DNA from: Paramacrobiotus metropolitanus
Taxonomy: Eukaryota > Tardigrada > Eutardigrada > Parachela > Macrobiotidae
Direction of reading: 5' to 3'
Length of the DNA stretch: 64,000 nt
NCBI RefSeq assembly: GCF_019649055.1
Contig: NW_026570356.1
Location: 124,001 to 188,000 of the forward strand
The stretch's first letter is position 1. Each line of letters starts with the position of its first letter. Positions 34,524 through 46,144 of the stretch are shown piece by piece. The position numbers and the translations under genes were made by a program. The notes under the pieces were generated by a model that worked only from the letters and a program-made list of their open reading frames with translations, was not told the origin of the DNA and ran no database searches.

Positions 34524-35289
34524 CTGGCTCGTACGAAAACGATGCCGCTGTTCGAGTGGCCCCGTTGATTCTGCATAACTCTTAAAGTCATGATTCTGCT
34601 CAGAAAGAACTGGATCAGAATTCTTCGTTGATACACGGCAGTCTGCTCGCGGTTCGCGGAGCCAAAGTGCAGGCCAGTGTCCACGAAGCAATTTATCAGG
34701 CTTTGCATTCGCTGCATACAGACGCTGCTAGTTTGGTACGTTTAATAGCGCTTGTCGTATCAGAGTCGTGAAAAGCTTGTTCGCGCAACTTTATTTAAAC
34801 TCATTCTGTATCATGTTTGTTGTTTGGCTGATGAATAACGTAATAATAAATCGCAAATCCATGTCAGGCGGTATTATCAAAAATATTCATGCACACAGAC
34901 TGTTGTTTGTCTTCAAATCGAACAAAAACGGCATTACAGACCTCTGAAGGTTGGTCCGTACCAAACAGTAGTTCAAGTCCGAAATCCGTTTTTTGAATTT
35001 CACGCATAAAAATATCAAGAGAAATCAAAGGCATTTTCATTTTGTGCACCTGACGAATTTCGATGACATGGTTATGCAGATCTTCACGACATAGCGGTGG
35101 ATAGTTCTTCAGTACAGTTGTTGATTTGCCAAATAAAGGTATTTGCTAAGGGCCTTTCAGATGGGCACAATCTCGTTTTTGCATCGTTTAGTCATCTACC
35201 AGGCGAATTAGCTGGGATTGCTCCAGTCGCCCTGACTTAATCGAGTTCTTGGCAACATGCCCGTTAAAATCCGAATGCGAAGTTACTGG
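34524..35289 (-). CDS. Uncharacterised protein, three candidate minus-strand exons
   Basis: Exon 35289-35200 (30 codons, HSDFNGHVAKNSIKSGRLEQ) sits between ttttacag and gtagat. A second exon starts after cccttag at about 35142 and reads LFGKSTTVLKNYPPLCREDL .. FMREIQKTDFGLELLFGTDQ. A third starts after aactag at about 34734 and reads QRLYAANAKPDKLLRGHWPA .. NSDPVLSEQNHDFKSYAEST, with a stop near 34524. The first join and the third exon are phase 0; the donor of the second exon is not resolved. The composition is protein-like, but I recognise no domain. Upstream exons may lie at 35.3-37.7 kb on the same strand. Confidence 0.4.
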
Positions 35290-36600
35290 CTGTAAAAGAA
35301 ATACGGGTTTACGGGGTTTCAAGACGCAGGAATAGACTTCCCTAACCGATACCATTCAGTTCCTTCGGACAAGGTACTAAAATATTCAATGTATGGATGC
35401 TTCGTTTTTGCAAAGTGAAAGTAGCGAAATGAAAGAGTCAGGCATTTCTAACGTTTCCGCGTGATTCCGAGTGTACACACTCTCATTGGACGGAAATCAG
35501 CTAGTGCGCGCGGCCGTAAAAATTTACGCCAATGTACGAGGACCGCTTCTAATTTCGGCTATGTACTCGCAGTCTCTTCTTACGATCCATACCGAATATG
35601 GCACTTAGTGCCTAAAAAATGTTGCTGCGCAGTAATCTTACTTTAATATTTTTATATTTCAAACCTTAAATTCTAATATCAGACAGGAATATAAATTCCC
35701 GGTTTTGCTAGGAAATTATATTCCTGTTTGATATTAGAATCAGTATTTTTATGCCCGGATGCGGAGATATGCCGCGTGCCGAAGATGAATGTGCAGCAGA
35801 TCGCGAGGAACCTTGATGATCGGCAACAGCACGTAAGTACGATAAGTATGATTCATATTAAGAAATTACCAGCGAGCTTCTATTAGTGGGACCGTGGCGA
35901 GCTGTTAGCATAGCTGAAGAAATGGCTGGAAACCCAGCTACTGCTGGCGATAAAATTTGACGTAGGATAAACGTTACGGGCATATGTCGCCTTGCGTACA
36001 CAAAACTTAGGCGCGGGCCCTGTCAAATGACGTCACCAAACAAAGCCAATCATAATTCTGTTAGCGTGCTAGCGGGGCCGACACTTGGTAGACGAATGCA
36101 AATTTAAAATTATAATTCGAAATAACATTCAGATGATTCAAGGGTTCTTTACAGTTACAGCTAGACTGGTGAAGTTTTAAATTTGAAATCTAAATTGTCA
36201 TGATTTATGTTAACAATATTTACTTGGGAAGCAAAAAAATTAAAGTTCAATAAAGTACAAAGAGTGAAGTTTAATAAATAACTCACAAATAAACAAACTC
36301 TCAAAAGCAAGCAATTGCAAAAACACTGTCAACAAAGTAGCACCCATCTCGTGATCTCTACGTGGTATTAGCCGGTTTCCGGATTTAGCCAGTCAAATTG
36401 TTGCTGTTATTTTCCCGCACAGTGCTCTTGCACACGCATTGCGTATCGCTGCGCAAACCATGCAAGCGGCCTTTCTTGGACCTGCCGCCGCTTCTTCGAA
36501 GTTTGAGCGCCAACACAATCTCTTCATTCAGACCTAAAACGAAGGCCACAATTTTACTGACCTTCATCCAGATATTCAGCGCGTGCTCCCACATGCATTT
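35290..36600. other. Intergenic, with a small foldback at 35670-35740
   Basis: AATTCTAATATCAGACAGGA is mirrored, nearly exactly, by TTCCTGTTTGATATTAGAAT about 40 bases later, a hairpin MITE-like element. A minus-strand frame at 36594-36385 (LRRSGGRSKKGRLHG) might be an exon, but support is weak. Confidence 0.4.
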
Positions 36601-36770
36601 ATATATTTATTTTATTATAGATTGTACATTATAGATTTATATGTTATAGATTTATATATTATAGATTTGTATATCATAGATTTATATATTATAGATTTAT
36701 ATATTATAGATTTTTATACTATAGATTTATATATTAGAGGTTTATATATTATAGATTAATTGTATTTTTA
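36601..36770 (+). repeat. ATAGATTTATATATT tandem repeat
   Basis: About ten imperfect 14-15 bp units directly abut the MITE that follows. Confidence 0.9.
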
Positions 36771-36774
36771 TTTA

Positions 36775-37086
36775 TCGACCGAAGCCGGTAGCGAAGGTCC
36801 TCTATGTTCAGCGTTTTTGAAAAAAGTGGTGTCCGTCGGTCACTGCCGCTTAATGCACATATGCGCGGCTTTACTTTTACATGCACGGCCAGCGCGCATA
36901 TGTGCATTAAGCAGCAGTGACCGACGGACACCATATTTTGCTTGCGGCCTTGAGTATAGAAGGCAAACGCGCATATGTGCGTTTGATAGTAAACCCACGC
37001 ATATGTGCATTAGGTGGCGGTGACCGACGAACACCACTTTTTTTATAAACGTTGAACATAGAGGACCTTCGCTATGCTTCGGTCGA
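36775..37086. mobile_element. PIF/Harbinger-like MITE (312 bp)
   Basis: Long inverted ends beginning TCGACCGAAGC with GCGAAGGTCCTCTATGTTCA inside both arms. Flanked by TTA on both sides (36772-36774 and 37087-37089). The interior has several GCATATGTGC words. One end of a related copy is at 54126-54190. Confidence 0.85.
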
Positions 37087-37299
37087 TTATAACAGCGGTT
37101 GCGTAAAGAAATGTGGCATCAGATTAAAGTGGAGCATCGACACCACCGACTGACGCTTCCGTCTTCGCTGAAACTGCACTTTACCGTGACCAGACATGAC
37201 AAGTATTGTCCAGCGGGCCAGGAAACGCGCAGTTAACTGCAGCCCATTTGAGCGGTGCTGATTTCCTACCAGCGATCTAAACGCTTCTTGTTGTTTTCG

Positions 37300-37705
37300 T
37301 TTGCATGTAGATGCATTCCATACTGAGGCCACAATGCTCACTCCCGACAGCGCGTCGCCGCGTGGAAATACCTTCCTTTAATGCTAGCCGGCGTATACGT
37401 ACACATATTTACAACTCTTGTGGTTTTCGCAGAGGACCGCCACGCCCGTTGGTAATGGAAAGGAACGTCACTGGTGCATCCCTGTCCGCTGCCTCCGTGC
37501 CGGCCCACAGCCATCACGACGGCAGTTCTGGATGATATTATGTCGACGCTGAATGAAACGGAGTACGACACTCGATTACGACTGGTAGCCGGGCGATCAA
37601 CGCCACTCCAGTTTTCCGCCCGAGTGCCCGGCCTGCACCGGCAACTGTCCTTCTCTGCCGCAAAGGCGCAAACGCAAGCAGCTGCCCAAGGCAATGACAT
37701 GTGAT
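37300..37705 (+). other. Possible exon region, strand uncertain
   Basis: GC-rich with overlapping frames. The plus strand, after ttttcgcag at 37430, gives MERNVTGASLSAASVPAH; a further plus frame gives MSTLNETEYDTRLRLVAGRS. The minus strand is also open for 138 codons (37754-37338). No domain is recognised, so I do not choose. Confidence 0.25.
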
Positions 37706-38269
37706 AGTTAATGTTAGTTAATCTGCTGCTTCGACGCGTATTATAGTTTTCCATCAGTTTTGATACACATACGGTTCAATTATGAGATGATTGTCTTATG
37801 ATGTCGTGCTTGGTTTGGTGCATATTGTATTGTTGAAATTCGGCAATAGTGCTGCAGTCTGCAAAGGATTCAATCAGCGCGTTTCCCTGGTTAATAATCT
37901 TCTTAATTACGCGGTACGCATAAATGTCGATGGCCGCCCGTTTTCGATATTTCACCAGCCAAACTGTCAGACTGTCAGCCAAACTGCTTTCGAACTGTCG
38001 AAGGCTGTCTGAACTGTCCTCAATGATCATCAATAAGAACATGGTACGGAAATGCCAGCCGCTATCGAATAATCTTCTTTTTCGTTAGCGGCGAGAACTG
38101 CCGTATCATCATTTTAGAATCATACTTTAAAGCAACAACTCGCTCTCGTCCGTGTCCACATTACATGATGAAATATCGTCCTTCTAAAATTTGGAAGAAA
38201 GGCACACCTGTTTTACGGCTGGGCAAACAGGGTTCAACCGTTGACTGATCAAATGGTGCATTGGTTCAA

Positions 38270-40110
38270 TCGTCTTAAAATCATAAAACAATATTTTTCA
38301 ACAGATGGATCCGGTGCAACTGGTCAAAGCATCACTAGAAGCGCGGTACGATAAAAATAAGGGCAACTAGTTGATTTTTCGTTTAGTTTGAAGATTCATT
38401 CTTTGGCAGCATTTCGCAGCCTTTGTTGCAATGTTAGAGAAAGGCCAGAAACTGATCGCTAGCATGTTGACGATAGCATGGACAGGAAGACCGAAAAATG
38501 CTCATTTCTTCAGCCTTCCAACCAACGCTATCGGTACACGCACGCCTCTCACCAAAAAAAGAGGAAGGATTATTTTTGGTGGATAAACTTTTTCCAGTTT
38601 TGTTTCGTCATTACGGGTGTGCATGACGCATAATTTTTGCAACAGCGGAGATCCAAAGCTGCACTCGTCGGTCGTCCGCATTTCCCCGCTGAGAATGCGA
38701 ACAGCTACATTCTCTACGTACGGACGCACGCGCTTCGTACTTTGCGCCCAGTTAGAAAGGAGTCAGAACGTGCTTGATAGTATATGGGCTATGGGTGCGA
38801 TTGGACGTATTTGAACAGATTAGCGGCACTGCAATCCCCATGCTACAACTTAAATTACTCGGTTAATAATTTTCCCGTTTAACGTATAAATTAATCATTA
38901 CGGCAGATACAATAACGCACAACTGGATTTCGAAATAACAAAATAACGAAGGCAAGAAGTACGCCGTGGCTTTTTTGCGCAGCACGTGGGATCGGAAAGT
39001 GTGAACATCGGTTTGGTGGCTGCCGCAAAAGTGGAAAACGGAGTCCCACATCGTTCAAACGTCAAGCATGCGTTAGAACAAATCGATAGCATTCATTTTT
39101 ATGCCGCTGAGATTAGAGCCCTGCACGAGCAGCAAAAGTGCTGCTCGACTCGCTCATTTGAGTTTTTCACAATTTCCTGCTCGCTCAGCTCGCTCGCGCT
39201 CAAACCTCTGCTCGCTCAACTCGCTCGTTTTTCAATTTTTCTTTGTTCCAGCTCGTTCAACTCGCTCGTATTTGTTATGGTCAAAAATCGGCTCGCTCGT
39301 AAGCTCGACAAAAAAATTTCACATAGACCAAAATTTAAAAAATTTGTTGTAGGCGACTAGCTTTTACTAAATTTGATTTTTGCTAGGAGCACTTTGGTGG
39401 CTGGTCTATGGTTTTCTACTTAACCTCCACCCAGGCACTTTTTTTTTATGGTGGTTTCGTTTTTTACCAACAGAATTTCCTGGTTTCGAAATCAAATTTC
39501 ATCTCTGACCCTTGTGTAACAAGCACTTTGAATGATACCACAGAAAGATTCTTAAGGTTGTCTCTGTACTCTTATGTTAGCTACCGAACTGTCGCTAGCA
39601 TCGTGTTAACAAAAACCACAGTCCACAGTGAAAACGTGCTCGCGCGAAGCGCGAAGCTGGCGGTGGATTAAGGCTTTTGGAGCTCTTTTTACGCAATTTC
39701 TTGTAGAAGTTTCTTCGGATCGCACAATATGAGGCGGTCAGCTCGGGATCGCTCGCATCCGACTGTCCTGCTCGTTCGGCTCGCTCGCTAATTTTTTCCT
39801 GATGCTCAGCTCGTTCGCAAAAACGCAAAACGGCGTCTGCTCGCTCGAAGCGCTCGCGAGCGGCGAGCGCTCGTGAGCCGAGCCGAGCTGCTCGGCTCGT
39901 GCAGGGCTCTAGCTGAGATGTGCTGATGCCTGCTGTGCCAAAGCCGACCATGCAGCACTGTCGCAGTTTGTATGCAAATGCAATATACAAAAGCTTGCGA
40001 TTACCGTACACATAATACTGTACCGGTATGTACATGCATGTTGTATAAATTTGTGTTGTACAGTGCGCTTGTACAATACACAATGTACGGTGTATTAGGC
40101 TGCGATGATC
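38270..40110 (+). repeat. Low-copy repeat family, copy 3 (interrupted by a hAT element)
   Basis: Direct copy of 15962-17060, with similarity to 14265-14930. Similarity resumes after the insertion at 39114-39911 with GTGCTGATGCCTGCTGTGCC and ends near ATGTACGGTGTATTAGG. Confidence 0.65.
39114..39911. mobile_element. hAT-like foldback element (798 bp) with 8-bp target duplication
   Basis: Terminal repeats TAGAGCCCTGCACGAGC and its reverse complement GCTCGTGCAGGGCTCTA, flanked by GCTGAGAT at 39106-39113 and 39912-39919. The interior is dominated by GCTCGCTCG runs in opposite orientations in the two halves, so it can fold on itself. No transposase; hAT assignment is from the 8-bp duplication. 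Confidence 0.9.
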
Positions 40111-41530
40111 GATATCATGCTGCATGATTATTCATTCGTGTTACCTGACAGAGTTACAGATTTACTTCAATGGGAAGCATCTCCAGAGTCAGCTGATACA
40201 GTTGCTCCCGTTGAATATTATAGATATATTCAAGCACTATAATAAAGGTGAAGATGACCCCGCGCGGTGGCACGTCATTTCCCTGACCTATGTTTTGCTT
40301 GCCGAGAATTTGCTGACCAGTATAGCGATGATTAACAAAACTAGCTGACCGACGTATTACTTACCAACACTTCGCTTTTATAAAATTTTGCTGCCCCAGT
40401 TTTTGGAAAACTATTTCGTTAGCCGACCGCTCGGTTCCTTTTTCCTTAGTTTTCTTAGTGTTTCTCTCTTGGTCATTTTAGGTTTCATGCTGTTTTCTTA
40501 GCAAAGGCTTATGCTTTCTCATTCTATCTTACATTTACTTATGTTTTCTTGTTTCTTTTTGGTTTGGTGTGTTTTTCTTCCGAATGTTACGTGCAAAATG
40601 TCGGTTTTTTACATATATTTATTCAGCAGTTTATCAATCATCGAGTAGTTATTTCACGAAATTGCCAGGTACAAAGCAAACGGCAGATAAGAGCGTTGTG
40701 CCGCCTGTGAAAAGGCTGAATCAAAGCGCCACGTGCCCGTTCACACACGGCAGCGATGCACCAGGGGAAAGAGATAAACAGTACTAAAGCGAGGGGAAAG
40801 AGATGCCGTTTGCCTTGTATACATTTTGGCGGTCAATAGCAAGTTGTCAATCAGCAAGATACTGGTCAGTAAATTGCCAGTTTACCCTTCCGCAGACTTA
40901 GGCCAAATAGGGGCAGCCGTGATATCGGTTCTCTATCTCTGATCTTTTCAAAAGCTGCACAACCCTTTTTACGGATAGAAACTTTCGACTCATTGTTAAC
41001 CTTTTCTTAACGATAGCATTTTACCGTACATCGGTGTTTCTCAACATCCAGACGCGCCACGTTCACTATACGTTTTACAAAACCGGTTGTTGGTCGCTCC
41101 TTTGGTGTGCTGCCTGGAAACTCTGCTGGTCACTGTTAATTCTACACCTAAATTGGTTTTGCGCCTATGCAATGGCCGATCTCCATGAAATCGAAGAAAA
41201 CGACGGGACTGGCGACGCCAGTTACATCATCCGTTTTCTTTTTGAATATTTTGCAGTTTCCTTTATACTCCTGTGATCTTAATTTTTGAAAATGCATTTT
41301 GTGCGCTGACAGCCAAAGTTGATGACAAGGAATGCAGGTATAAAACGATAAATGACCAGTTTTCCCGATAAATCAATAACAGCAAAAAACTGTCAAATGG
41401 AGGGATAGCACTGAACAAAGACAGTGGCTGCTAAATGCTCCTTTTAAGCTTATGTAATTTCCTCTAACGATATATGTATACGGCAGACGGCACAGTTGAC
41501 ACAATCGATGGGTACGTAGTCTCAGTCTGA
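40111..41530. other. Intergenic stretch
   Basis: No recognised gene. Frames at 40569 and 41034 lack domains. This is the downstream flank of receptor-kinase copy B. Confidence 0.4.
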
Positions 41531-44500
41531 CTTATCCGCGACTGCATTCAGAAGATCCTGGTGCAACATGTTAAACCGCTGGTAAGGCTCGTCAAGTACA
41601 AGATAGGTATGGGCGGAGTCGATACCAACGAGGTCCGTCAGTACTCGCTGGAGCTGGCTGAAGACCGGCCTGTCTGTCTGCTGGCGGTAGGCGCCAGCAT
41701 TGCAACATCATGTCGTATCTATCAAAAATACAGTGTCGCATTACGTGTCGGTTAACTAACTGCGCCTGCCCACATACACGGCGTTAGGACAAACTGGCGG
41801 GTGTTCCAAGTGGACACCGGCCATCAGCGCGGTGAGCAGCTCGGTACCATTGCGGAAATTTAGGCCGTCACAGGTGTAAGGCGCTTCGCTCAGACTGAAA
41901 ATCTCCCAGGTCAGGACGCCGAAGGACCACACATCCGACTTCTGTGAGAACGTCCGCTGCTCGATCGACTCCGGCGCCATCCAGCGCAACGGCAGCGCTC
42001 CCTGAAATTACCTTTATTACTCAGTTTTCCTTGGCTTATTATCATCGCTTTTCTTAGGTTACGATAGACGTCCACGAATAGTCCTTACGCGTTCTGCAAG
42101 GAGGGTATATTCTGTCGCCTGCCGGGCCATGCCGAAATCGGCGATCTTGACCACTCCATCGTGGCAGACCAGGATGTTGCGCGCGGCCAGATCGCAATGG
42201 ATGATAGAGCGGCTGTTAAGGTAGGCCATACCGCGGCTGATCTGGAAGACGAAGCCCATCAAGTTTTGCACCGATAAAACTCCTCCGTCCACGACTTCAG
42301 CACGCAGGACTGGCATCGGAATCTCGCTGACAGTAAACTGCTGCTGGCGGCGAGATTCCGATGCCAGTCCTGCGTGTGGTCTGCCACGAATAGTCCTTAC
42401 GCGTTCTGCAAGGAGGGTATATTCTGTCGCCTGCCGGGCCATGCCGAAATCGGCGATCTTGACCACTCCATCGTGGCAGACCAGGATGTTGCGCGCGGCC
42501 AGATCGCAATGGATGATAGAGCGGCTGTTAAGGTAGGCCATACCGCGGCTGATCTGGAAGACGAAGCCCATCAAGTTTTGCACTGATAAAACTCCTCCGT
42601 CCACGACTTCAGCACGCAGGACTGGCATCGGAATCTCGCTGACAGTAAACTGCTGCTGGCGGCGAGATTCCGATGCCAGTCCTGCGTGTGGTCTGCCACG
42701 AATAGTCCTTACGCGTTCTGCAAGGAGGGTATATTCTGTCGCCTGCCGGGCCATGCCGAAATCGGCGATCTTGACCACTCCATCGTGGCAGACCAGGATG
42801 TTGCGCGCGGCCAGATCGCAATGGATGATAGAGCGGCTGTTAAGGTAGGCCATACCGCGGCTGATCTGGAAGACGAAGCCCATCAAGTTTTGCACTGATA
42901 AAACTCCTCCGTCCACGACTTCAGCACGCAGGACTGGCATCGGAATCTCGCTGACAGTAAACTGCTGCTGGCGGCCTCCTTCCGCTTCGTCGTTACGCAG
43001 TACCGGAACTACGTTCGGGAAGTTGTGGGCAACGGTCCTCCGGTGAAACCGCAGATATTTCAAAAGAGACCCGTGTTCCGCATATTCCAATAGCAAATGT
43101 GTTTCGCCTGGGAATGCAAAAGGTACAAGGAGCAACAGTTTCATGGTACTGGGCACCGAAAACATGCCAGTCCGTTCTACCAGAAATCTATCGTCGGATC
43201 AATGTACAATCAATGGGTCGTAGAGATGCCGTATGTTGCACAGTAAAATAAACCAAGCGACACTGCTACAATTTATTGCAAATTATATGTCTACCAGCGT
43301 GTGCATGCTCAAGCGTTTGATTGAGACACTACAATGCACTGCTTGCGGGTGCGGCTGCCTGTGGTGGAAATATAACTTGATCATGCTTTGTACTGCTACT
43401 TTTTACCTTTAACGACAGCACCGAGGAGGTTGATTATATTGAGATGTCGGCCGGCTTGCGTCAGAACCTTCATTTCTGTGATAATTTGTCGTTGCTGCTC
43501 TGGGCTGGTAGTATTACGCGCCGTCTTAATGGCCACCAGGGTCGGCAGCGGCTGACCACGCAGCCCCGTGGCCACGCCTTTCCGGACAATACCATGCTTG
43601 CCCTTTCCAACAATAGCCCCTACCAACAGACACATAGTGTCACGGTGACTTGTAATAAACTTCAAACGCTTGGTTGTTAACCGCACTTGTTGCATCGAAC
43701 GAGTGGCAATGCAACCGAAAATGAAAATAGTGGTTTATGGAATCAGAGAAGTGTCACACGTTGAGTGTCGCTTGAAAATATTTTGCCCGCGATATTATCG
43801 TATTGCAGCATACCGCTGCATGCGCTGCTCTCGATGCAAAAGAAGTAGTTACCGTATGAGCAAAAATGGCTGAAGCAGGGCGCACTCAGAAAACAGCCTC
43901 AGAGCGACAAAAAACATGTTTCGATTCCATGAATTCGGCTTACAAACTTGTATATTAGCTAAAGGGATCTCCAACAAGTGGATATATTGTTGGATAGCCG
44001 GTATGACCTCCTCATTGTCTGCATCAACGAGTTGCCCCCGGTGACAATTGGTTTTCGGCAGGGTGTCGGTGCGCTTGCGCATGTTGCCGCGCTTCAGGCG
44101 CCGGCGCTGCTTCCAACACATAAAAAGAATAAGAACGCCGATAGCGGTAACGACTAGCGTTCCTCCTAGGCTTCCAAGGCCGATGACTAGCCCCGGTGGC
44201 TCCGTTGGCTCCGGTGTGGCTACCTGAGTGATTGGCGCACTGGTGACCGATGACAATATAAGGATATCGTACTGGCGTACCACCACGTAGTCGATGAGGA
44301 ACTCAGTGGGAAAGCGAGTAAGGCTGCCGGGATCATCGGCAGAATCTTCTTTAACGGCGACATTCATTACCACCTGCTGCGCCACCGCGGGGACCTTATC
44401 CTGGCCTAATACAGAGTGAACCTGCTTTCCGTCCACAAGCCACTGCAGCGCATTCGGCGACCAGACTATCTTGTACATGTGGAAATCGTTCGAAAGGTCT

Positions 44501-45120
44501 TGTTTTGGATCCGCCATTTTCTCTCTCACCGTGCGAGACAAATTATGTATATTGACAACCGCTCTGGGGCTGTGTGATGGCTTAAGATCGCCGTCCATCC
44601 TGGGACTAAAAGACGGTGGCCCGTAACCATTGCAGGGTACCCCGTCGTGGCACTGCGGATTCTGCAGCCACAACTGTGGCTGGATGCCACCATCGGCGGC
44701 AACGCGTGCCCGCCACTCAATCTCACCGTAGAGAAAGCTAAACTTATCGCGGGTATCCACCAGCCCTGAAGTGAAATTGCAACCGCCGTACGCCTCCCGC
44801 CGGCTAATGAGACGCAGTGTCCCACTGGACACCTGGACGTTATCCGACCGGTAGTATTGCCGCTCTCCATTGACATTTGACTTGGTGTTGGCGGAATTCC
44901 AGTGCGTTAGGTCCAGTGCGACCCCGTCGAAGTCGTCTCGGAAGATTATCCGTGGAGCTTTCGCTCCTGCGCGATTAACAAGGGCAAACAAGAAAACTAA
45001 ACTGGAAAAGACTGAGTGAAAATTAGTGTTTAAACTAGTACGGTCGCGCGTTGATTTGAGCCAACAGCGCATACGTGTGCGTCGACGGTATGAACGTATC
45101 CAGCTCATCGAGCCCAGCAT
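41530..45120 (-). CDS. GH16-ectodomain receptor tyrosine kinase, copy B
   Basis: First exon 45120-43944: long N-terminus with a hydrophobic leader ([13 protein letters not shown], about 36-48), GH16 fold about 57-284 ([67 protein letters not shown]), Pro-rich linker, transmembrane helix about 311-334, then basic KQRRRLKR. The start may be the ATG at 45072. Kinase exons: 43619-43407 ([17 protein letters not shown]), 43107-42089 ([11 protein letters not shown], three tandem copies), 42001-41778 ([21 protein letters not shown]) and a last exon from 41718. All joins are phase-matched. The GH16 catalytic ExDxxE motif is absent, so binding rather than hydrolysis is expected, as in insect beta-glucan recognition proteins. 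Odd points: HCD instead of HRD, the triplicated exon and a 4-bp AGAC duplication in the last exon that shifts frame in the C-lobe. It may be expressed but impaired. Confidence 0.85.
42078..42970 (-). repeat. 312-bp in-frame tandem triplication of the kinase catalytic-loop exon
   Basis: Three near-identical 312-bp units (104 codons), each with [16 protein letters not shown] and a GTAAGG donor. Junctions at 42301-42376 and 42613-42688 carry 27-bp inverted repeats absent from the outer unit edge. Confidence 0.92.
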
Positions 45121-45739
45121 CGCTCCTCACGGATAAAGAAAATGGCGCAGTCAAGAAGATCGCGTGGTTTTGCGCAAGCTATTGCCGCTCCAAGTCTCCA
45201 ACCTAAATGTTCGATTGACAAAAAAAACCTACAGTATATGCGTCTGGGCTTGTGTAAAGTCCATGCCCATTGGCAAATTGCGTCTGTTTTCTTTATGTTG
45301 CCCGTCAATGTCGTTTACGCCTACTGTAACTAATTAATACCTTTCAGGTGACGTTTAATACCGTCGGTGGCGAATTCAGTTTATATTATTCATACTTATC
45401 GTTTCGTGCTGTGCTTAACGCTAGTGGAATTTGTTCCATGTATGCTGGAAGCGCTCCCGGCAAAACCAGACCGTGTTTACACTCGGATCGGCAATTGTTC
45501 TACAGGTGTTGACGCTGACTGCGCAGCTCATAACTTCATCTTTATTGAAATGGTGATTGCCAAACTGCCAATCACAGCTTCAGCTACGGTATGCGTGAAT
45601 TTTGTAGCGTACAATTACCAGTTTTAAATTAAATACTATAGAAGGAGGAGATTCAAACAGCTTGAACTGTCTCTCTGTACTGCAGTCGCCATCGGCGAAG
45701 AGTGTGACCATAAGGGCTGAAATGGTGACTGCAAACTAT
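45121..45739. other. Upstream flank of copy B
   Basis: An 86-codon plus frame at 45367 (MANSVYIIHTYRFVLCLTLV) has a hydrophobic start but uses a doubtful start codon and shows no domain. Otherwise nothing recognised. Confidence 0.3.
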
Positions 45740-46144
45740 GCAAACAATAACGTACTGTTGGACAGTTGAACTGTATGCACTAAATACATCAAAAACGTGA
45801 GCTGCATAAAAGCTTTGAATAAATGCAGCGATATTAGATGTGCACGCAACGCGCACCGCAAGCAAAAGCAGTATACAATTACGCAAACACAGCAAATTAT
45901 TTGTTCACTTAACACTTTAATTTACCGGTACCGTTCCCCAGTGCAATAACTCATAATAGCGTAGCTGGCTTTCACGCACGGTTTTAGGTAAACAACGTTT
46001 TCCACGCTGCACAAATAACACGTCTCAAAGTTTCCAAGCCACCAGAGCAAAATGGCTGATAAGGTAAGGTTCTCAATTCAGTAGCGACGGTCTCATGATA
46101 TCGAATATTTATTGTTGAAGTTGCATTAACGATAAGAGTGATCA
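45740..46144 (+). repeat. Direct copy of the beta-lactamase upstream flank
   Basis: Corresponds to 17270-17715. Here it abuts the 3' end of the inverted beta-lactamase copy, so it is displaced from its original partner. Confidence 0.6.

Noticed and set aside
41561-41755. Plus frame of 64 codons
   Set aside because: Overlaps the last exon of receptor-kinase copy B on the minus strand, which aligns with copy A.
42374-42898. Plus-strand 70-codon frames over the kinase
   Set aside because: Antisense shadows of the triplicated catalytic-loop exon on the minus strand.
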